DNA from: an uncultured Dehalococcoidia bacterium
Lineage (GTDB): Bacteria > Chloroflexota > Dehalococcoidia > Dehalococcoidales > UBA3254
Length of the DNA stretch: 6,470 bases
Assembly (NCBI GenBank): GCA_903890885.1
Contig: CAITCX010000190.1
Coordinates: 1 to 6,470, forward strand
Direction of reading: 5' to 3'
Under the pieces are notes generated by a model. It was not told where the DNA came from and did not search any database. It saw only the letters and a list, made by a program, of their open reading frames with translations. The translations under genes were made by a program, and so were the position numbers. Positions 4,608 through 6,470 of the stretch are shown piece after piece (the first letter of the stretch is position 1; the number at the start of each line of letters is the position of its first letter).

Positions 4608-4997
4608 GTGATCAAATGGGCCAATATATGGAAAAAAGATGGCAGTAAAAACAGTCCTCCGCAATGGTGGGTTATTTTCGGCGTACCGGATAGCCGGCAG
4701 GTTCCAGGTTACAAACTTGTTAATATCCGTACAATTAGAAAGAAAGCATTTCCTCTTTTTGGCAAAGTAATCGGCGTCACCTGGCGAGGCGATGATGCTT
4801 CAATCGGTCTAATAGACATCTTGACTCATGATCAAGAAATAGAAAACCTTTTAAAAAACAAATGTAACCTGACCATTAAAAATTACACGGAGCAGTTTCA
4901 AGGTTGGACCATAAAGGTAGATAGGTGGATTAATCCGACGGCTCAAGATTGGTCGATCTATCAAAAGATAGCTAAATTATTGTTTTCATATGATTGA
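4608..4997 (+). CDS. Hypothetical protein of mixed alpha/beta character
   Basis: This is an unrecognised 129-residue product. Likely strand-forming segments are PPQWWVIFGVP (17-27), a KAFPLFGKVIGVTW stretch (46-59) and GWTIKVDRWI. A helical segment rich in Glu, Asn and Lys lies between them, and the end is helical (YQKIAKLLFSY). Seven Trp in 129 residues is unusually many. The only start available is the GTG at 4608, three bases after the TGA at 4602-4604 and in the same frame. The AGGGG before it is too close to act as a normal ribosome binding site, so translation would depend on coupling to the upstream frame or on readthrough. No membrane segment is seen. The stretch is more AT-rich than guaB3, the PEBP gene or the OYE gene. 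Confidence 0.5.
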   Translation: MIKWANIWKKDGSKNSPPQWWVIFGVPDSRQVPGYKLVNIRTIRKKAFPLFGKVIGVTWRGDDASIGLIDILTHDQEIENLLKNKCNLTIKNYTEQFQGWTIKVDRWINPTAQDWSIYQKIAKLLFSYD

Positions 4998-5058
4998 AGG
5001 GCTGCCATTGATTAGCCACTCCGATCAACCAAAGAAAATTTTTGGATAGAGTGTCAAG

Positions 5059-5508
5059 ATGCTTGAAATATTCTATTTTTTCCTCGGATTAGTAAACAGC
5101 GTCTTTTTAATTTTTATCTTCTTAATTCGGAGGAATAGATTAGCACTTCTGAAGCGTATTGGTTGGTTGTATTTATTGTTGGCGATTCCTGCTACCTATG
5201 CCATCATCCTGGTTGTACTAGAACATAAAACGGTGAAATATGGCATCTTTTTGGTGATATTCCTGGCATTCCTGGCTATGGAATGGATGTTTGATTACGT
5301 TTTCAAAATCGATTTTCGGGGTAATTTGAAAAAGAATTGGAAGTTAACTGTCCCCTATTTATGCCTTTATTATGCGATGAACTATGGATTCGTGGTTATG
5401 CCCTGGAAAACCTCTTTAGCATGGGGAATTATCATGCTAATTCTTTTTGTTATCCAAATTATCACAAATATCATAAGTCATCATAACCACAGGGGACGTG
5501 GTGGATGA
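5059..5508 (+). CDS. Hypothetical integral membrane protein, about five helices
   Basis: The 149-residue protein is dominated by hydrophobic helices at about 3-23, 34-54, 61-80, 97-114 and 120-138, with basic clusters (RRNR at 24-27, KKNWK at 91-95) that fit cytoplasmic loops. It ends in a short His/Arg/Gly tail (HHNHRGRGG). YLCLYYAMNYGFVVMPWK (100-117) resembles a conserved block I vaguely associate with uncharacterised membrane proteins of anaerobes; I assign no family or function. No strong ribosome binding site precedes the ATG at 5059. It follows the 4608-4997 ORF by 61 bases on the same strand and may share its transcript. It converges on the OYE gene with a 75-base gap in which I see no clear terminator hairpin. 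Confidence 0.7.
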   Translation: MLEIFYFFLGLVNSVFLIFIFLIRRNRLALLKRIGWLYLLLAIPATYAIILVVLEHKTVKYGIFLVIFLAFLAMEWMFDYVFKIDFRGNLKKNWKLTVPYLCLYYAMNYGFVVMPWKTSLAWGIIMLILFVIQIITNIISHHNHRGRGG

Positions 5509-5583
5509 AGGAATATTCGTATTTGCAAATGCTGGATTACCGGCTAAATTGATGACCTGCCTGCAAAAGCCAGTTTATCTACC

Positions 5584-6470
5584 TCAGTTGCCCTTGAAAC
5601 CCTGGGTTTCAGATACACACGTTACTCCATTGGCAGCCATCTCGGCAACACATCTGTTGCAATGGTCGCAATCTGCGCTGGTTATTTCTCCGGATTGCAT
5701 TTTTCTGATAACATCTGGATCTTTAATGGTAGCGCGTCCTATCTGCACGAACTCGAAGCCTTCCTGCATGGCTTGGTCCATGTTATCAATTGAACAGACC
5801 CCACCGATGTAGGCTACGGGTATTTTAACAGCATCTTTAATGCGTTTGGCCTGGTCAAATAAGAAAAGCTCTTTAAACGGGAACTCCTTTACTAAAAAAC
5901 GGCCGAATAAAGCCATTCCCGTCTTAGTAAACAGATTCATTTCCGACTTTACATATTCCAATATCGGAACGCTGCCTCGCATCATGTAGAAAGAAGTCCT
6001 GGCGGTAAATCCGCAGCTTGGTACCAGCAGGCTGGCGCCTGCCTCTTCAAACTTTTTTGCCACTTGTACTGCTTCGTTGATGCTTATCCCGCCCTTAAAA
6101 CCGTCCTCGCAATTCATTTTTACCAGTACAGGGTAGCCTGGTCCGGCCACTTCTCTTATATGATTAATTATGGAGGCCGGGAATCTCAGCCGGTTTTCCA
6201 GTGATCCGCCGTATTGGTCCTTACGGTTGTTGGTCCACGCAGATAGGAATTGGCTAAGCAGATATCCGTGTCCGGCATGGATTTCGATTGCGTCAAACCC
6301 TGACTTGATAGCCATTTTGGTTGCCTGGCCAAAGTCCTCACGCACTCGTTTTATATCTTCTTCGTTCATGGCCCGGCAAATACTCGCCCTGAATAAACAG
6401 AACTTACGTGAAGGGCCGATCGGTGTTTTGCCGATTGCAGACTTGTTGGCGAAGAAGCCGCAGTGCCCTA
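5584..6470 (-). CDS. NADH:flavin oxidoreductase, old yellow enzyme family (partial, lacks N-terminus)
   Basis: The frame stays open from the right edge to a TGA at 5584-5586, giving 294 visible residues; roughly the first 100 lie outside. The Met at 6369 is internal: upstream codons read a family-like GHCGFFANK...TPIGPSRKF. OYE enzymes use FMN to reduce activated C=C bonds or related substrates with NAD(P)H. Counting from that internal Met, the features are IEIHAGHGYLLSQFLS (28-43) with the His31/His34 pair that holds the substrate carbonyl, YGGSLENR (53-60), a barrel Lys84, IGGV (188-191) and QIGRA (209-213) binding FMN phosphate. The C-terminal CDHCNRC...C (Cys234, 237, 240, 251) resembles the 4Fe-4S site of the 2,4-dienoyl-CoA reductase branch. 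No second NAD-binding domain follows the cysteines, so it is a single-domain form. Physiological substrate unknown. Confidence 0.9.
   Translation of the reverse strand, partial: GHCGFFANKSAIGKTPIGPSRKFCLFRASICRAMNEEDIKRVREDFGQATKMAIKSGFDAIEIHAGHGYLLSQFLSAWTNNRKDQYGGSLENRLRFPASIINHIREVAGPGYPVLVKMNCEDGFKGGISINEAVQVAKKFEEAGASLLVPSCGFTARTSFYMMRGSVPILEYVKSEMNLFTKTGMALFGRFLVKEFPFKELFLFDQAKRIKDAVKIPVAYIGGVCSIDNMDQAMQEGFEFVQIGRATIKDPDVIRKMQSGEITSADCDHCNRCVAEMAANGVTCVSETQGFKGN

Noticed and set aside
4418..4624. Minus-strand ORF of 68 codons
   Set aside because: Antisense to the 4335-4604 frame, no ribosome binding site, nothing recognised. The plus frame is itself weak, so this is a low-certainty rejection.
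5498..5812. Plus-strand ORF of 104 codons overlapping the OYE gene
   Set aside because: Most of it is antisense to well-conserved OYE codons, including the FMN phosphate motif and the Cys cluster.
1..6470. CRISPR array, tRNA, rRNA, toxin-antitoxin or phage-defence system
   Set aside because: No regularly spaced repeats, no cloverleaf or rRNA-like segments, and no defence-type domains were recognised. The unrecognised 4335-5508 genes are not enough to claim a system.

Overview
The window looks like a chromosomal stretch from an anaerobic bacterium of moderate GC content. The best guess is Chloroflexota (Dehalococcoidia-like) or an anaerobic Firmicute. This rests on a GuaB3-type IMP dehydrogenase homologue, an old-yellow-enzyme (OYE) protein with a C-terminal cysteine cluster, a PadR/DUF2812 operon and an ISLre2-family insertion sequence. 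The host assignment is inference; there is no rRNA or other marker.

Layout: (1) Bases 1-433, minus strand, hold the N-terminal 144 residues of a GuaB3-like protein, running off the left edge. A near-consensus sigma70-type promoter lies at 579-606. (2) About 687-2229 is a complete ISLre2-family insertion sequence with one transposase gene, partly matching inverted ends and a 10-bp direct repeat (ACAGTAACAT) immediately outside it. It sits in the intergenic space between guaB3 and the next gene. (3) Bases 2494-3159, plus strand, encode a PEBP/YbhB-like protein whose ligand-pocket loop is replaced by about 50 residues of Gly/Pro-rich low-complexity sequence. A strong hairpin terminator follows at 3190-3224. 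(4) Bases 3281-4152, minus strand, hold a PadR-type repressor followed by a DUF2812 protein. The DUF2812 reading frame is cut by one in-frame TAA into a soluble half and a two-helix membrane half. A promoter with overlapping CGATATA repeats lies upstream of padR. (5) Bases 4335-4997, plus strand, carry two unrecognised ORFs in the same frame, separated by one TGA. They are followed at 5059-5508 by an unrecognised protein with about five membrane segments. (6) Bases 5584-6470, minus strand, hold the C-terminal 294 residues of an OYE-family NADH:flavin oxidoreductase, running off the right edge.

These genes do not form one pathway. The only clear functional unit is padR-DUF2812, a small probably autoregulated operon. 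I see no convincing undescribed multi-gene system. The observations most worth following are the stop-split DUF2812 gene, the Gly/Pro insert in the PEBP protein, and the IS junctions, including an outward -35 hexamer at the right end.
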